Origin: an uncultured Candidatus Saccharibacteria bacterium
GTDB lineage: Bacteria > Patescibacteriota > Saccharimonadia > Saccharimonadales > Saccharimonadaceae
NCBI GenBank assembly: GCA_948477625.1
Contig: CAOLNK010000004.1
Location: forward strand, 32,716-96,715
Direction of reading: 5' to 3'
Length of the DNA: 64,000 nt
Made by a program: the position numbers and the translations under genes. The notes beneath the pieces were generated by a model. That model was not told where the DNA came from. It searched no databases and was given only the letters and a program-made list of their open reading frames with translations. This document shows, piece after piece, positions 14,829 through 23,600 of this stretch (within the stretch, counting starts at the first letter, position 1; each line of letters opens with the position of its first letter).

Positions 14829-15386
14829 ATGGACAACCTTAAATCTCAAATTATCGCCTATACCCCACACATCGAGCGAGAAACGTCCGACAAGGCCCTA
14901 ATTCTGCATTGTATCGAAAATTTTCCCGATGTCATTACACGCAACAACCCTATTTGTCACCTAACCGCATCTTGTTGGATTGTTAATCCAGAACGCACTA
15001 AATCTCTGATGCTCTATCACAACATTGAAAAAATCTGGATGTGGCCTGGCGGTCATGCTGATGGTGAGAGTAACTTACTCCAAGTTGCTCTTCGCGAGGC
15101 CAGCGAAGAAACTAGTCTTGATGCACATCCAGTAAGTGAGGAGATTTTTAGTCTAGAAGTCTTTCCGGTGCCTCCGCATGTTCATAGAGGTAAATTTGTC
15201 AGCGCGCATTTACACCTCAATTGTAGTTTCATCTTAGAAGCCAGCGAGCAAGATTCTTATCAAATCAAACCCGACGAGAACAGTGGTATTCGTTGGATGG
15301 CTTTTGACGACATTATCACCGAAATCGACAATAATCGCATGTCGTCACACTTCAGAGGCTTGATTGAAAGAAGTAGGGGATTCTAA
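14829..15386 (+). CDS. NUDIX hydrolase
   Basis: 185 aa from ATG 14829. TATAAT at 14817-14822 is 6 nt before it and no Shine-Dalgarno site exists, so it looks leaderless; an in-frame TTG at 14811 would lie upstream of the -10 box and is rejected. NUDIX box: G-G-H-A-D-G-E-S-N-L-L-Q-V-A-L-R-E-A-S-E, then E-T-S-L. The preceding W-M-W-P-G-G is typical of the NUDIX fold strand. Substrate unknown. The stop is directly followed by the GTG start of the SGNH-like gene, so the two are coupled and may modify the same metabolite. Confidence 0.85.
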   Translation: MDNLKSQIIAYTPHIERETSDKALILHCIENFPDVITRNNPICHLTASCWIVNPERTKSLMLYHNIEKIWMWPGGHADGESNLLQVALREASEETSLDAHPVSEEIFSLEVFPVPPHVHRGKFVSAHLHLNCSFILEASEQDSYQIKPDENSGIRWMAFDDIITEIDNNRMSSHFRGLIERSRGF

Positions 15387-16175
15387 GTGAGAAAGGATTT
15401 ATTTCTCGTTGGCGCCTCCGACTCTATTGGTGTGCCATACACTAGAGATAATGTTGAGCATCGGGGTTTCTTCGAGATGATTGCTGATTATTTTAGAATC
15501 AACTACAACGTTGTCGCTGCGAACTGTTTTCATATGTCGACCTATAATGACAATAAGTATATTTCTCAGCTCATCCACCAGGACATTTCTTTGTATAAAA
15601 TCAAAGTTACACAAAACCAAATGCTAGAGACATGTAAATACTCTGGAGTCTATCCATACATCGAACTTCCTAAAAGCTTCCTCAACCACTACAGCCCTAC
15701 CGAAGATGATAACGCAATCATTATCAGAAAATATATCGAAAAATATAAAACTATCTTCGTCTATTCCGCTTTTACTAATGATTTGTTAAAATCCTATGGT
15801 CTTAGTTTGTTCAAATTGTTGCACCCCGGAAAAATTAAATCCTCACTTAAAATAGCTGATACTGATGTCGTTTTTAGGGAGTTGTGCGACAATATTTCCA
15901 GTCTGATAAAACTCAACTCCAACATCGAAATCTATCTTATTGGGCTTTTTGTCCCCACAAAAATCCCATACGTTCGCAAAAACCTTTCAGGGTTCATTGC
16001 TCGGGTAAATAAGATCTTTCGCGAGATAGCAGATGATAATGAAAACGTTTACTTTATCGATAACTCTGACTTAGATAAGCGCGACTTCAATAATATCGAC
16101 TTTCACCCCAACAAAAACGGTCATACTAAAATCTACCGCAACTTCATTGATGTCTACGAAGTTGCGCATAGATAA
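15387..16175 (+). CDS. SGNH/GDSL-like hydrolase
   Basis: 262 aa, GTG start directly after the NUDIX stop, without its own good ribosome binding site. V-G-A-S-D-S-I-G near the N terminus (residues 8-15) is the Ser block, F-T-N-D-L (about 129-133) supplies the Asn, and I-D-F-H-P-N-K-N-G-H near the C terminus gives the Asp-x-x-His dyad; together these are the SGNH esterase motifs. No signal peptide, so cytosolic. Base composition is more A/T-rich than its neighbours, which together with cassettes on both sides of the pair suggests horizontal acquisition. Substrate is unknown (acyl or acetyl ester). Confidence 0.68.
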   Translation: MRKDLFLVGASDSIGVPYTRDNVEHRGFFEMIADYFRINYNVVAANCFHMSTYNDNKYISQLIHQDISLYKIKVTQNQMLETCKYSGVYPYIELPKSFLNHYSPTEDDNAIIIRKYIEKYKTIFVYSAFTNDLLKSYGLSLFKLLHPGKIKSSLKIADTDVVFRELCDNISSLIKLNSNIEIYLIGLFVPTKIPYVRKNLSGFIARVNKIFREIADDNENVYFIDNSDLDKRDFNNIDFHPNKNGHTKIYRNFIDVYEVAHR

Positions 16176-16189
16176 CCGTGCTCTTTCCC

Positions 16190-16422
16190 CTACATGTCTA
16201 ATACAGTACTAAGGCAGCGAAGGGGAAAACCAGTGTAGCGGTTATCCGGGCCGCCTGACGGGGACACATCAGTAGTATTAAAGCCGAGGTAGTAAGCGCT
16301 AGGGATAGCGGCGCCATCAGCGCGCGTAGACGAGGCCAGCGACGACCACCATAGGCCAGCGCTGCCAGCGAGCCTGAAAGTACCAGCAGTAACGGACAAA
16401 GGGATCCACCCGCTGCGCACGA
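16190..16422 (-). repeat. Variable cassette 4 (long form)
   Basis: Minus strand, 233 bp. Encodes L-V-R-S-G-W-I-P-L-S-V-T-A-G-T-F-R, then G-L-W-W-S-S-L, long insert S-S-T-R-A-D-G-A-A-I-P-S-A-Y, and N-R-Y-T-G-F-P-L-R-C-L-S-T-V-L-D-M, TAG. Convergent with the SGNH gene, only 14 nt after its stop. No promoter lies between it and the terminator of the upstream small RNA candidate, so it is probably silent. Confidence 0.87.
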
Positions 16423-16448
16423 GTTTGTGTAAAATACGCCGTAGCACC

Positions 16449-16537
16449 AAAAAATCGCCTCAACGTTGGCGACTTTTTGAACATATAAGCTCTCAACTTA
16501 TCGTTGGCTCGCAGTTAGCCTTATGTTCTTCCGAACT
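16449..16537 (-). ncRNA. Candidate small structured RNA
   Basis: Minus strand, between cassettes 4 and 5. Promoter: TTGCTA (16572-16567), 17 nt, TATACT (16549-16544). From the predicted start: hairpin GTTC-GGAA-GAAC with a GNRA-like loop, then GAACATAAG closing with CTTATATGTTC around an inner GGCT/AGCC stem, then terminator TCGCC-AACGTTGA-GGCGA and TTTTTT (ending about 16449). About 89 nt, no ORF with a start. It does not match SRP, 6S, tmRNA or RNase P cores that I know. The terminator also separates it from cassette 4. Confidence 0.5.
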
Positions 16538-16607
16538 GTCTCTAGTATAGCTCATGCTTAAAAAAATAGCAAGCACTTTTTTGATTTTTATCTTCTTATT
16601 GCTTTTT

Positions 16608-16823
16608 CTGCATGTCTAATACAGTACTAAGGCAGCGGAGGGGGAAACCAGCGTAACGAGCGCTGAGGTGTGACGGGCTAACGACGCCAGCCGCCCGCAA
16701 GTCGAGGTCATAAGCGCTTGTAGCGGTAGAGTAAGCACGCGAGGACCACCATACACCTTCTGCGCCAGCGAACCTGAAAGTACCAGCAGCGACAGACAGA
16801 TAAACATGTCCGCTGCGCACGAA
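16608..16823 (-). repeat. Variable cassette 5 (short form, stop codon lost)
   Basis: Minus strand, 216 bp. Encodes F-V-R-S-G-H-V-Y-L-S-V-A-A-G-T-F-R, then E-G-V-W-W-S-S-R-A-Y, T-S-A-Y-D-L and A-R-Y-A-G-F-P-L-R-C-L-S-T-V-L-D-M. The conserved TAG is CAG, so the frame reads four more codons (Q-K-K-Q) before a stop. Its 5' edge directly abuts the TTGACA box of the gene at 16901, which reads the other way. Confidence 0.87.
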
Positions 16824-16824
16824 C

Positions 16825-16853
16825 TTGACAAAACTAATAACTGCTGATATTCT
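16825..16853 (+). promoter_or_regulatory. Promoter of orphan gene 16901
   Basis: TTGACA (16825-16830), 17 nt, TATTCT (16848-16853). It begins two bases outside the 5' edge of cassette 5. Confidence 0.6.
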
Positions 16854-16900
16854 AAAACAGAGAAGTTTCTCAACTTTATGGACAGAAGGGAGGGGATTTT

Positions 16901-17629
16901 ATGTCCATGGCAGATTACGATAGTAATAAAGTGAAGTACTTAGCAGCAATACTTGATCTTGGTCAGTCATTCCGCTATAGTCAGTCGATTTTTGAAACAA
17001 CAGAGTCAAGTCAGCTGATAGTTGCGTTTCAGAAACTGTGTGTTGGAAGCGATAAAATCGAGTTGACATCTCTGGAATATTGTCAGGTTGCTTTTTCGCA
17101 ACAAGTAGGTCTGGCTGGCGCAATCTGTGTAGCGGCGTGCTACGAACAGCGATTCCAGGCACACTGTAGGGAACTGGCTCAGTTTCAGAGTGAATTGAAT
17201 GAGGATTTGGCCTGCCCGGCTTATCACGAGGAGGGTTCGCTGTATCCTGATGAACAACGGCTTCGCAGTATGGGCGCGCTCGATTCGCTCTCGAACCAGT
17301 GCGAATATCTTCAGACCATGCTTAATCGTTTGGAATGCGAAGTTTCGGGGCAGAAAGAACAGCTTATGAAATTAGCGTGTAGCGACAACGACGAATTGCG
17401 GGAAGACTTGTTCATTACAGGTAGCGCTTTTCGGGAAGCTCAGGCTGCCTGTGCTGCCTTAATTTCGCCTCTGAGCTTATCGGAGTTGCTGAGTTATTGT
17501 CCGCTTTGCCTAAAGTTTTCAGATGCAATCGTATCTGAAAATATCTATCAATGTCTGTATCGCACCTTAGTGGCCGACATTTATACCAAATATCGGCTGA
17601 ATGACTATGAAAAAGAGCGCCCGTCGTAA
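16901..17629 (+). CDS. Orphan helical protein
   Basis: 242 aa, not recognised. GGGAGGGG 6-7 nt before the ATG at 16901; a second in-frame ATG is two codons later. Mostly helical and Gln/Glu/Leu-rich, with a probable coiled-coil stretch around residues 120-165, no membrane helix or signal. Rich in cysteine (more than ten) without clear metal spacing. Monocistronic; the stop codon lies inside its terminator hairpin. Next to cassette 5, like other orphans here. Confidence 0.65.
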   Translation: MSMADYDSNKVKYLAAILDLGQSFRYSQSIFETTESSQLIVAFQKLCVGSDKIELTSLEYCQVAFSQQVGLAGAICVAACYEQRFQAHCRELAQFQSELNEDLACPAYHEEGSLYPDEQRLRSMGALDSLSNQCEYLQTMLNRLECEVSGQKEQLMKLACSDNDELREDLFITGSAFREAQAACAALISPLSLSELLSYCPLCLKFSDAIVSENIYQCLYRTLVADIYTKYRLNDYEKERPS

Positions 17630-17640
17630 TAGCGCTCTTT
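17612..17640 (+). terminator. Terminator overlapping the end of gene 16901
   Basis: AAAGAGCGC (17612-17620) pairs with GCGCTCTTT (17632-17640), loop of 11 nt that contains the stop codon; TTTT follows. Confidence 0.85.
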
Positions 17641-17707
17641 TTACATCGAGGCTTTACAAGAACAGCAAACTTTGCTATAATTAACTCATCATTAATAAGG
17701 AGAAATC

Positions 17708-18070
17708 ATGCTAGCGATTCGTATGCAGCGTAATGGCCGTGTGCACGCCCCCGTGTACCGGATAGTCGTCCAAGAAGCGCAGCGCCACCCGCTTTCGGGT
17801 CGTGTTGTAGCCGAGGTCGGCAATTACAACCCCGAAACCAAGAAAGTTGTCTTGGACAAAGAAAAGGTGGAATTCTACCTTTCTCATGGCGCGCAGCCAT
17901 CTAGCCGGGTAGCCTTCGTCCTTAAGAAGGAAGGCATTAAGATGCCAAAGTGGTATAAAGAAACCCCACAAAAGCAAGCTAAGGCTAAGCATGCTGACAA
18001 GTTGCGCAAAAACCAGCCCAAAGAGGAGCCAACTCCAGTCGAAGAAGCTCCTGCGGAAAGCGCAGAATAA
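17708..18070 (+). CDS. rpsP: 30S ribosomal protein S16
   Basis: 120 aa. Begins M-L-A-I-R-M-Q-R-N-G-R-V-H-A-P-V-Y-R-I-V and continues with V-A-E-V-G-N-Y-N-P-E-T-K-K, the S16 core (about 85 residues), which stabilises the 16S rRNA 5' domain. A Lys/Glu/Pro/Ala tail of about 35 residues is added. TAAGGAGAAATC before the ATG. Followed by a terminator, then the KH-domain gene, an arrangement (rpsP-khpA) also common in Firmicutes. Confidence 0.95.
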   Translation: MLAIRMQRNGRVHAPVYRIVVQEAQRHPLSGRVVAEVGNYNPETKKVVLDKEKVEFYLSHGAQPSSRVAFVLKKEGIKMPKWYKETPQKQAKAKHADKLRKNQPKEEPTPVEEAPAESAE

Positions 18071-18079
18071 TCTTTTGCA

Positions 18080-18106
18080 AAAAGCATCCTTTTGGGTGCT
18101 TTTTTT
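18080..18106 (+). terminator. Terminator after rpsP
   Basis: AAAAGCATCC (18080-18089), TTTT loop, GGGTGCTTTT with a run of T. Confidence 0.85.
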
Positions 18107-18186
18107 GATGAAAACTTGTCACATTTTTTGCGCTTGTGATATAATTTAATACAACATAACAAAAAATAATCATAACTGGAGACCTT

Positions 18187-18621
18187 ATGGCAACCATTGA
18201 CCAACAATTTGTAGAATATATCGTAAAAACCCTCGTAAATAATCCAGACAAAGTCGTCGTGGAACGCGAGATTGACGAGCGCGGTGTCTTGTTAAGCCTT
18301 AGCGTAGACCCAGAAGATGTTGGTCGGGTGATTGGCAAGCGTGGTGCAACCGCACAGAGTATTCGTACCTTGCTTCGCGTGCTTGGCACTAAAAACGGTG
18401 CGCGCTACAATCTCAAAGTCGTGAACACTGATGGTATTGAGGGTGGCGAAGCTCCCGTAGCTAAACCAGCTACCGAAACTCGCGAAGAAGCTGAAACTGC
18501 TGGAGAACTACGCGATCAAGAACTGGAAGGCGAGGCCCCAATGGACGGCGGCGAAGCCGAGAACGAATTGGCCGAGAAAACTCGTGCCGAGCTCGCTGAT
18601 TTGGACGATCTTGATATCTAA
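18187..18621 (+). CDS. khpA: KH-domain RNA-binding protein (KhpA-like)
   Basis: 144 aa. Residues 1-85 match the small KhpA/YlqC KH domain: Q-Q-F-V-E-Y-I-V-K-T-L-V-N-N-P near the start and V-I-G-K-R-G-A-T-A-Q-S-I-R with the GxxG loop (G-K-R-G). It binds RNA, in Gram-positives as a KhpA-KhpB pair linked to cell division and sRNA function. An acidic tail of about 55 residues (Glu/Ala-rich) is extra compared with the usual 80-aa protein. It has its own promoter region (TATAAT about 18139) and lies behind rpsP, supporting the call. Confidence 0.85.
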   Translation: MATIDQQFVEYIVKTLVNNPDKVVVEREIDERGVLLSLSVDPEDVGRVIGKRGATAQSIRTLLRVLGTKNGARYNLKVVNTDGIEGGEAPVAKPATETREEAETAGELRDQELEGEAPMDGGEAENELAEKTRAELADLDDLDI

Positions 18622-18638
18622 TTTCGTACTAGTGTTTA

Positions 18639-18665
18639 AAAATCTCCTCCACTGGGGGAGATTTT
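18639..18665 (+). terminator. Terminator after khpA
   Basis: AAAATCTCC (18639-18647) pairs with GGAGATTTT (18657-18665), followed by ATTTATG. Confidence 0.8.
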
Positions 18666-18705
18666 ATTTATGCTTGCCAAAACCCAACAAAAAGCATTAA
18701 AACTA

Positions 18706-18828
18706 TTGACAAAATGTAAGTTCTGTGATAAAATGGAAGTATGGAGTTTGGGTGCGGGAACTCTAGTAAATTTCGAGTTTGTTTAGAACTATCCCCACCC
18801 TCAAAAATATACTTTTTGGAGGCTTGTT
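18706..18828 (+). promoter_or_regulatory. Promoter and leader of orphan gene 18829
   Basis: TTGACA (18706-18711), 17-nt spacer with TGTGA, TAAAAT (18729-18734), then GGAAGTATGGAG, the shared start region. The leader contains GGGTGCGGG (about 18750) able to pair with CCCCACCC (about 18794). TTTGGAGG precedes the ATG. Confidence 0.75.
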
Positions 18829-19479
18829 ATGGATAAAATCAAAGGTTTTGTTAAGAAAAATTGGCTTGAAGTGGTTGCCGCGATTGCGATAGTGGTTATC
18901 ATTGTATGTGTGCTTCATTGGGCTGATAAGATGGACGCAAAACGACCACATTACGGCAAGGATAACCCTAAGGAGACTCAGTACGGTGAGCTGACATTTG
19001 CCGACCAGACCAACAACGGTGAAAGATTGCCGCTGTGTATAGAGTTGACTGCTGAAGGCAGAGGTCAATTCGCAGAGAAAACTGAATACAGAATTCGTTT
19101 CGAATACCCTGATGGGTTAAAAGCTGAGCTGGAGAACGGACATAGCAACTATGAAATCGATATCCAGTATTCATTTCAGGTGGAAGCCGGTAGCTATGGC
19201 TATCTGCGTGTTATGATTTACAGCCGAGAAACACAAAAGATGTATCGAGGCGAAAGCAGTTTTGAGGCGCTGGATGACTTGTGCTTAAAGCATGATATCG
19301 CTGCTACACCGAATTTGGGCGAAAAGATGGTGGATGAGCCGATAAAATTTGTCGGTCCGAGCTACCTGGAGTTTACACTCTTTACTTCTGCGACACCCGA
19401 TGACGGACCTAAGACATCTTCAAATGCGCGGGGAATTACGCAGAATTGGCAAATCGCTGGCGTGGCCCGCATTACATAA
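18829..19479 (+). CDS. Orphan N-terminally anchored surface protein
   Basis: 216 aa, not recognised. N-terminal K-I-K-G-F-V-K-K-N-W then a single membrane helix (about residues 13-31, V-V-A-A-I-A-I-V-V-I-I-V-C-V-L), with no cleavage site, so a signal anchor with the remainder outside. Ectodomain is beta-rich, with R-F-E-Y-P-D-G and Y-L-E-F-T-L-F strands, and few cysteines. Monocistronic with the shared orphan promoter and a very strong palindrome at its stop codon. Topology differs from the C-terminally anchored proteins at 8918 and 9992. Confidence 0.65.
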   Translation: MDKIKGFVKKNWLEVVAAIAIVVIIVCVLHWADKMDAKRPHYGKDNPKETQYGELTFADQTNNGERLPLCIELTAEGRGQFAEKTEYRIRFEYPDGLKAELENGHSNYEIDIQYSFQVEAGSYGYLRVMIYSRETQKMYRGESSFEALDDLCLKHDIAATPNLGEKMVDEPIKFVGPSYLEFTLFTSATPDDGPKTSSNARGITQNWQIAGVARIT

Positions 19480-19492
19480 TGCGGGCCACGCC
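19459..19492 (+). terminator. Perfect 16-bp inverted repeat across the stop codon of gene 18829
   Basis: GGCGTGGCCCGCATTA (19459-19474), CA, TAATGCGGGCCACGCC (19477-19492). The last codons and stop of the gene are inside the stem. No T-run follows, so it is either an imperfect terminator, an mRNA-stabilising end or a protein-binding site. Confidence 0.75.
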
Positions 19493-19582
19493 ATTGCTAT
19501 TGACAATTATAATCTTTATGATATTGTGAAACGTGGGACTATTAAGTCTAAATAATGTACAAATTGAAAGGGGGACTCATGA

Positions 19583-20251
19583 ATGAGTACAAGCACATCA
19601 AAACCCGAAGGAGAGAGGATTGTATATCGCAGATTACTTAGTAATTTGGTGCCAGAGGAGTTCGTTATTCCGGAAGAACTGTTCAAGTTGCTGGATGATG
19701 CTATCTGCATATTGCAGGCAGAATTGGAATTCAAAAAGATTTTTGAGGCAACCGAGCTTGCGTGGACATGGGGCAACGAGATACACAACGAGACGGCGGA
19801 TAATGTGGCTGCTGAAGAGGATGAAAAAAATGAGAAAATCGGCGATGCGGCGTTATACTTGGATAGCATCTATTGGGAGATGAATGAGGCTTTTATGGCG
19901 GTATCCGAGCGACGCAATCTGGCAAAAGAGGCTATGAAAACTATGGCTAAATGCAGAAAGGAAATAATTGAGAAGATTTCCCGTCAGATCACCGAGAAAA
20001 CACATGAGAATTTAACAAGTGTTATGGCGGTTTTCGACTATCCTCTGCGTCCTGATATTGCCAGCATGCCAAACTCATTAGCTTATGAGCTGATTGCTTT
20101 GCGTAAGGAAGTTTATTGTGAGCCGGCTTGGAGCGTCGAAATAGCGCTAACGTCCGAAAACTCTTATGAACGCATGATTATGGCATATCGATACCAGTTA
20201 TCCTTTGGGAAACACTTTGCGGACTATTACAAAAGTCTGCAGGAAAAATAA
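19583..20251 (+). CDS. Orphan helical protein
   Basis: 222 aa, not recognised. AAAGGGGG precedes the ATG at 19583; an ATG 4 nt earlier opens only a short frame. Predicted all-helical, with Glu-rich coiled segments (A-E-E-D-E-K-N-E-K about residue 77) and basic stretches around 115-150; no signal or membrane helix. A TTGACA is present at 19500 with a poor -10 box 17 nt later. Ends in two hairpins. Immediately precedes cassette 6 and then rpoB. Confidence 0.62.
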   Translation: MSTSTSKPEGERIVYRRLLSNLVPEEFVIPEELFKLLDDAICILQAELEFKKIFEATELAWTWGNEIHNETADNVAAEEDEKNEKIGDAALYLDSIYWEMNEAFMAVSERRNLAKEAMKTMAKCRKEIIEKISRQITEKTHENLTSVMAVFDYPLRPDIASMPNSLAYELIALRKEVYCEPAWSVEIALTSENSYERMIMAYRYQLSFGKHFADYYKSLQEK

Positions 20252-20308
20252 TCCGTTTCCGAAACGGATTATGATAGAGCGCAATCTACATCAGCGCTCT
20301 ATTTTTTT
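20250..20308 (+). terminator. Palindrome plus terminator after gene 19583
   Basis: AATCCGTTTC-C-GAAACGGATT (20250-20270) begins in the stop codon; then ATAGAGCGC (20274-20282) pairs with GCGCTCTAT (20294-20302) and T6 follows. The second stem can also stop minus-strand reading after cassette 6. Confidence 0.85.
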
Positions 20309-20336
20309 CTGGCTTAATCCACTACCTTCTCCCACT

Positions 20337-20553
20337 CTACATGTCTGATACAGTACTAAGGCAGCGGAGGGGGACACCACCATAACGAGGGCTGTGGTAC
20401 GACGGGCTAACGACGCCAGTAGACTGCAAGTAGAGGTCATACGCGTAGGTAGCATCTGAGTAGGTATACGACGACCACCACACACCTTCCGCGCCAGCGT
20501 TCCTGAAAGTATCAGTAGTGCTAGGTAAGTTGATCCACCCGCTGCGCACAAAA
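20337..20553 (-). repeat. Variable cassette 6 (short form)
   Basis: Minus strand, 217 bp. Encodes F-V-R-S-G-W-I-N-L-P-S-T-T-D-T-F-R, then E-G-V-W-W-S-S-Y-T-Y, T-Y-A-Y-D-L and P-R-Y-G-G-V-P-L-R-C-L-S-T-V-S-D-M. Two edge changes show drift: TTA to TCA (Leu to Ser) in the otherwise fixed 3' end, and CACAAA for CACGAA at the 5' edge. Closest to cassette 5 (both G-A-E-G-V-W-W-S-S). Lies between gene 19583 and the rpoB promoter. Confidence 0.87.
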
Positions 20554-20641
20554 ATCGACAATTTCACCATTGATTTTTAATAGATTTTGCGCTAAAATGG
20601 ACATAAGAAGTAGTGAGTGATATTTTTGGTATGCGCTGGAA

Positions 20642-23600
20642 ATGGCGAGCCACGCGCACAAATTTGTCACAGTAATCTTCGGCGCTAGAGATTATCAACC
20701 ACTAAAAAGAGAGGAAACTGTGAGTAAAGTAGCTAAAAGTGCTGCTGATGGTGCCCGGGTATTCTTTACCGAGGGCGACCAGGCACTCCCAATCCCAGAT
20801 CTGATTGCTCATCAGAAGGATAGCTGGGAAGATTTTATTAAATCGGGTCTTCGCGAGGTGTTTAATGAGCTGAACCCAATCGACGACTATACCGGGCAAA
20901 AATTGTCCCTGCGTTTTAAAGACTATTACTTTAAAACTCCGGCGGAAGACGAAAAGACCGCCAAATACAACCTATCTACCTATGCTGCGCCATTGCACGT
21001 GCAGGTAGAACTCACTAACAAGGTTACTGGCGAGGTGAAAGAACAGGATATTTACTTTGGTGACTATCCTTGGATGACCGACCGTGCCACTTTCATTATT
21101 AACGGCACAGAGCGCGTGGTAGTTTCGCAATTGATTCGCTCGGCTGGTGTATTCTTTACTGCTGACGAAATGAATGGCAAGCGCTATTATGGCGCTAAAG
21201 TGATTCCTGGCCGTGGTGCCTGGCTTGAATTTGAGACCACTGCTAGTGGCTGCATTAACGTCAAGATTGACCGCCGCCGCAAAATCCCTGTAACCACCTT
21301 CTTGAAGGCTCTAGGGATTGCCAAGGATGAAGAAATCCGTGAGAAATTTGCCGAAGTTGATAATGGCCCTATCAGCTATATCAACGCTACTCTCGAGAAG
21401 GACACAGCTACTGGCCAATCTGCCGCCTTGCTTGAGGTTTATCGCCGTTTGCGCCCCGGTGACTTAGCAACCGTTGAGAATGCAAAGTCCATGATTGAGC
21501 GCGCCTTCTTTGATTATCGTCGTTATGACTGTTCACGCGTGGGTCGGTTTAAACTGAACCGCCGCTTGGGCTACGATACGCCAAACGATGCCGCGCACCG
21601 CACTTTACAGATGAAAGACGTGATTGCGATTATTTCTGAGATTATTCGTCTGAACAATACTCAAGATGCGCCAGATGACATCGACTCGCTCAGTAATCGT
21701 CGCGTGAAGTTGGTAGGTGAATTGGTGCAGCGGCAGTTCCGCTTGGGTATGCTTCGTTTGCAACGCAATATTCTTGACCGTATGTCGATGGTCTCACCAG
21801 AAGATGTTACTCCATCGCAACTTTTGAACTCTCGCCCAGTAGTAGCCGCAGTCAAAGAATTCTTCTCTAGCTCCCAGCTTTCGCAGTTGATGGACGAAGT
21901 CAACGGTTATGCCGAATTGGCTCACAAGCGCCGTCTGTCTTCAATGGGACCTGGCGGTCTTACTCGTGAACGCGCTGGCTTTGACGTGCGCGACGCTCAC
22001 CCTACTCACTACGGCCGTATCTGTACTGTAGAAACCCCAGAAGGTGGCAACGTGGGTTTGGTGCTCAACTTGGCTACTTATGCTCGTGTTAACGAATATG
22101 GCTTTATTGAAGCACCATACCGCGTAGTGAAGAACGGCAAGGTGACTGATGAAGTGGTTTACGTTGACGCTGATACCGAAAACGATATGATTATCGCTGA
22201 TGCTTCGGTGAAATTGAATGATAAGGGCGAATTTGCAGAAGATTGGGTATCTGCCCGTGTGAAAGGTAGCCCAACTCAAGTAGCGTCAAGCCTAGTGACT
22301 CACATCGATGCCGCCCATAAGGAAATTCTCGGTACTTCGGCTAGCTTAATTCCATTCGTGGAGAAAAACCGTGTTGACCGCTCGCTCATGGCCTGCGCCA
22401 TGCAGAAACAGGCTGTGCCGTTGCTAAAGAATGATGCGCCAACTGTAGGTACTGGTATTGAGCACGTGGTTGCAATGAATACTTCTCAGGTGGTCATTGC
22501 TGAAGGTGCCGGTGAAGTAGTAAAAGCTGACGGTGTGAACGTAGTTGTTAAATACAAAGATGGCGAAAAAGAATACAAAGTTGAACACTTTGAGAAAACT
22601 AACGACGATCGTTGTTACAACCAACGCGTCAAAGTAGTACGTGGCCAAAAAGTAAAGCAGGGCGACATCTTGATTGAAGGTGCTTCAGTCAATGACGGCG
22701 AGTTGGCCCTCGGTAAAGATTTACTGGTAGCTTTCATGCCATGGCGTGGCTACAACATGGACGATGCTATCGTGATTTCTTCACGCTTGGTGGAAGATGA
22801 CAAACTCACCTCTATCAACATTAAAGATTTCGACGTAGAAGTCCGCGAGACTAAGCTTGGTCCTGAGCAGGTAACCCGTGATATTCCAAACGTTCCTGAG
22901 AAGAGTTTGCGCCACTTGGGCGAAGACGGTATCGTGGTGGTTGGTTCCGAAGTGATGCCAGGTGATATCTTGGTAGGTAAGATTACGCCAAAGGGTGAGC
23001 AGGAGCTGAGCTCAGAAGAGCGTTTGCTTCGGGCGATCTTTGGTGAAAAAGCCAAAGACGTGCGTGATACTTCAGTTCGTATGAACGGTTCCTCCATGGG
23101 TAAAGTAGTTGGCGTGCGGGTTTACACTCGCGAACAAGGCCACGAACTCAAAGCTGGCGTACTGATGCAGATCAAAATCTACGTCGCTGAAATGCGCAAG
23201 ATTAGCGTGGGTGACAAGATTGCTGGTCGCCACGGTAACAAGGGCGTGGTGAGCCGTATTCTCCCGGTGGAAGACATGCCATTTATGGAAGACGGTACAC
23301 CAATCGACGTTTTGCTCTCGCCAATGGGCGTGCCAAGCCGTATGAACCTTGGTCAGCTCTTTGAAATTCACCTAGGCATGGCCGCTCGGGCTCTAGGCTA
23401 TAAAGTAGCCACCCCACCGTTCAACGGCGTAACTGATGAAACTATCTCTGAGCAACTTGAGAAGGCTGGTTTCTCTGCCGATGGCCGTGTGCAACTTTAC
23501 GATGGCTTGACTGGTGAACCATTCAACGAACGTACTTCGGTTGGCGTGATGCACATGCTCAAGCTCCACCACATGGTGGAAGATAAGATTCACGCTCGTT

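Noticed and set aside
16449..16537. Small RNA as a tracrRNA
   Set aside because: It shares ATAAGGCTA and a terminal hairpin with known tracrRNAs, but there is no array, no anti-repeat target and no cas9; the likeness is short enough to be chance.
20642..20720. Later GTG start for rpoB
   Set aside because: GTG 20720 has a better ribosome binding site, but the upstream ATG fits the promoter distance and the frame is continuous; the choice remains open, so the longer form was kept.
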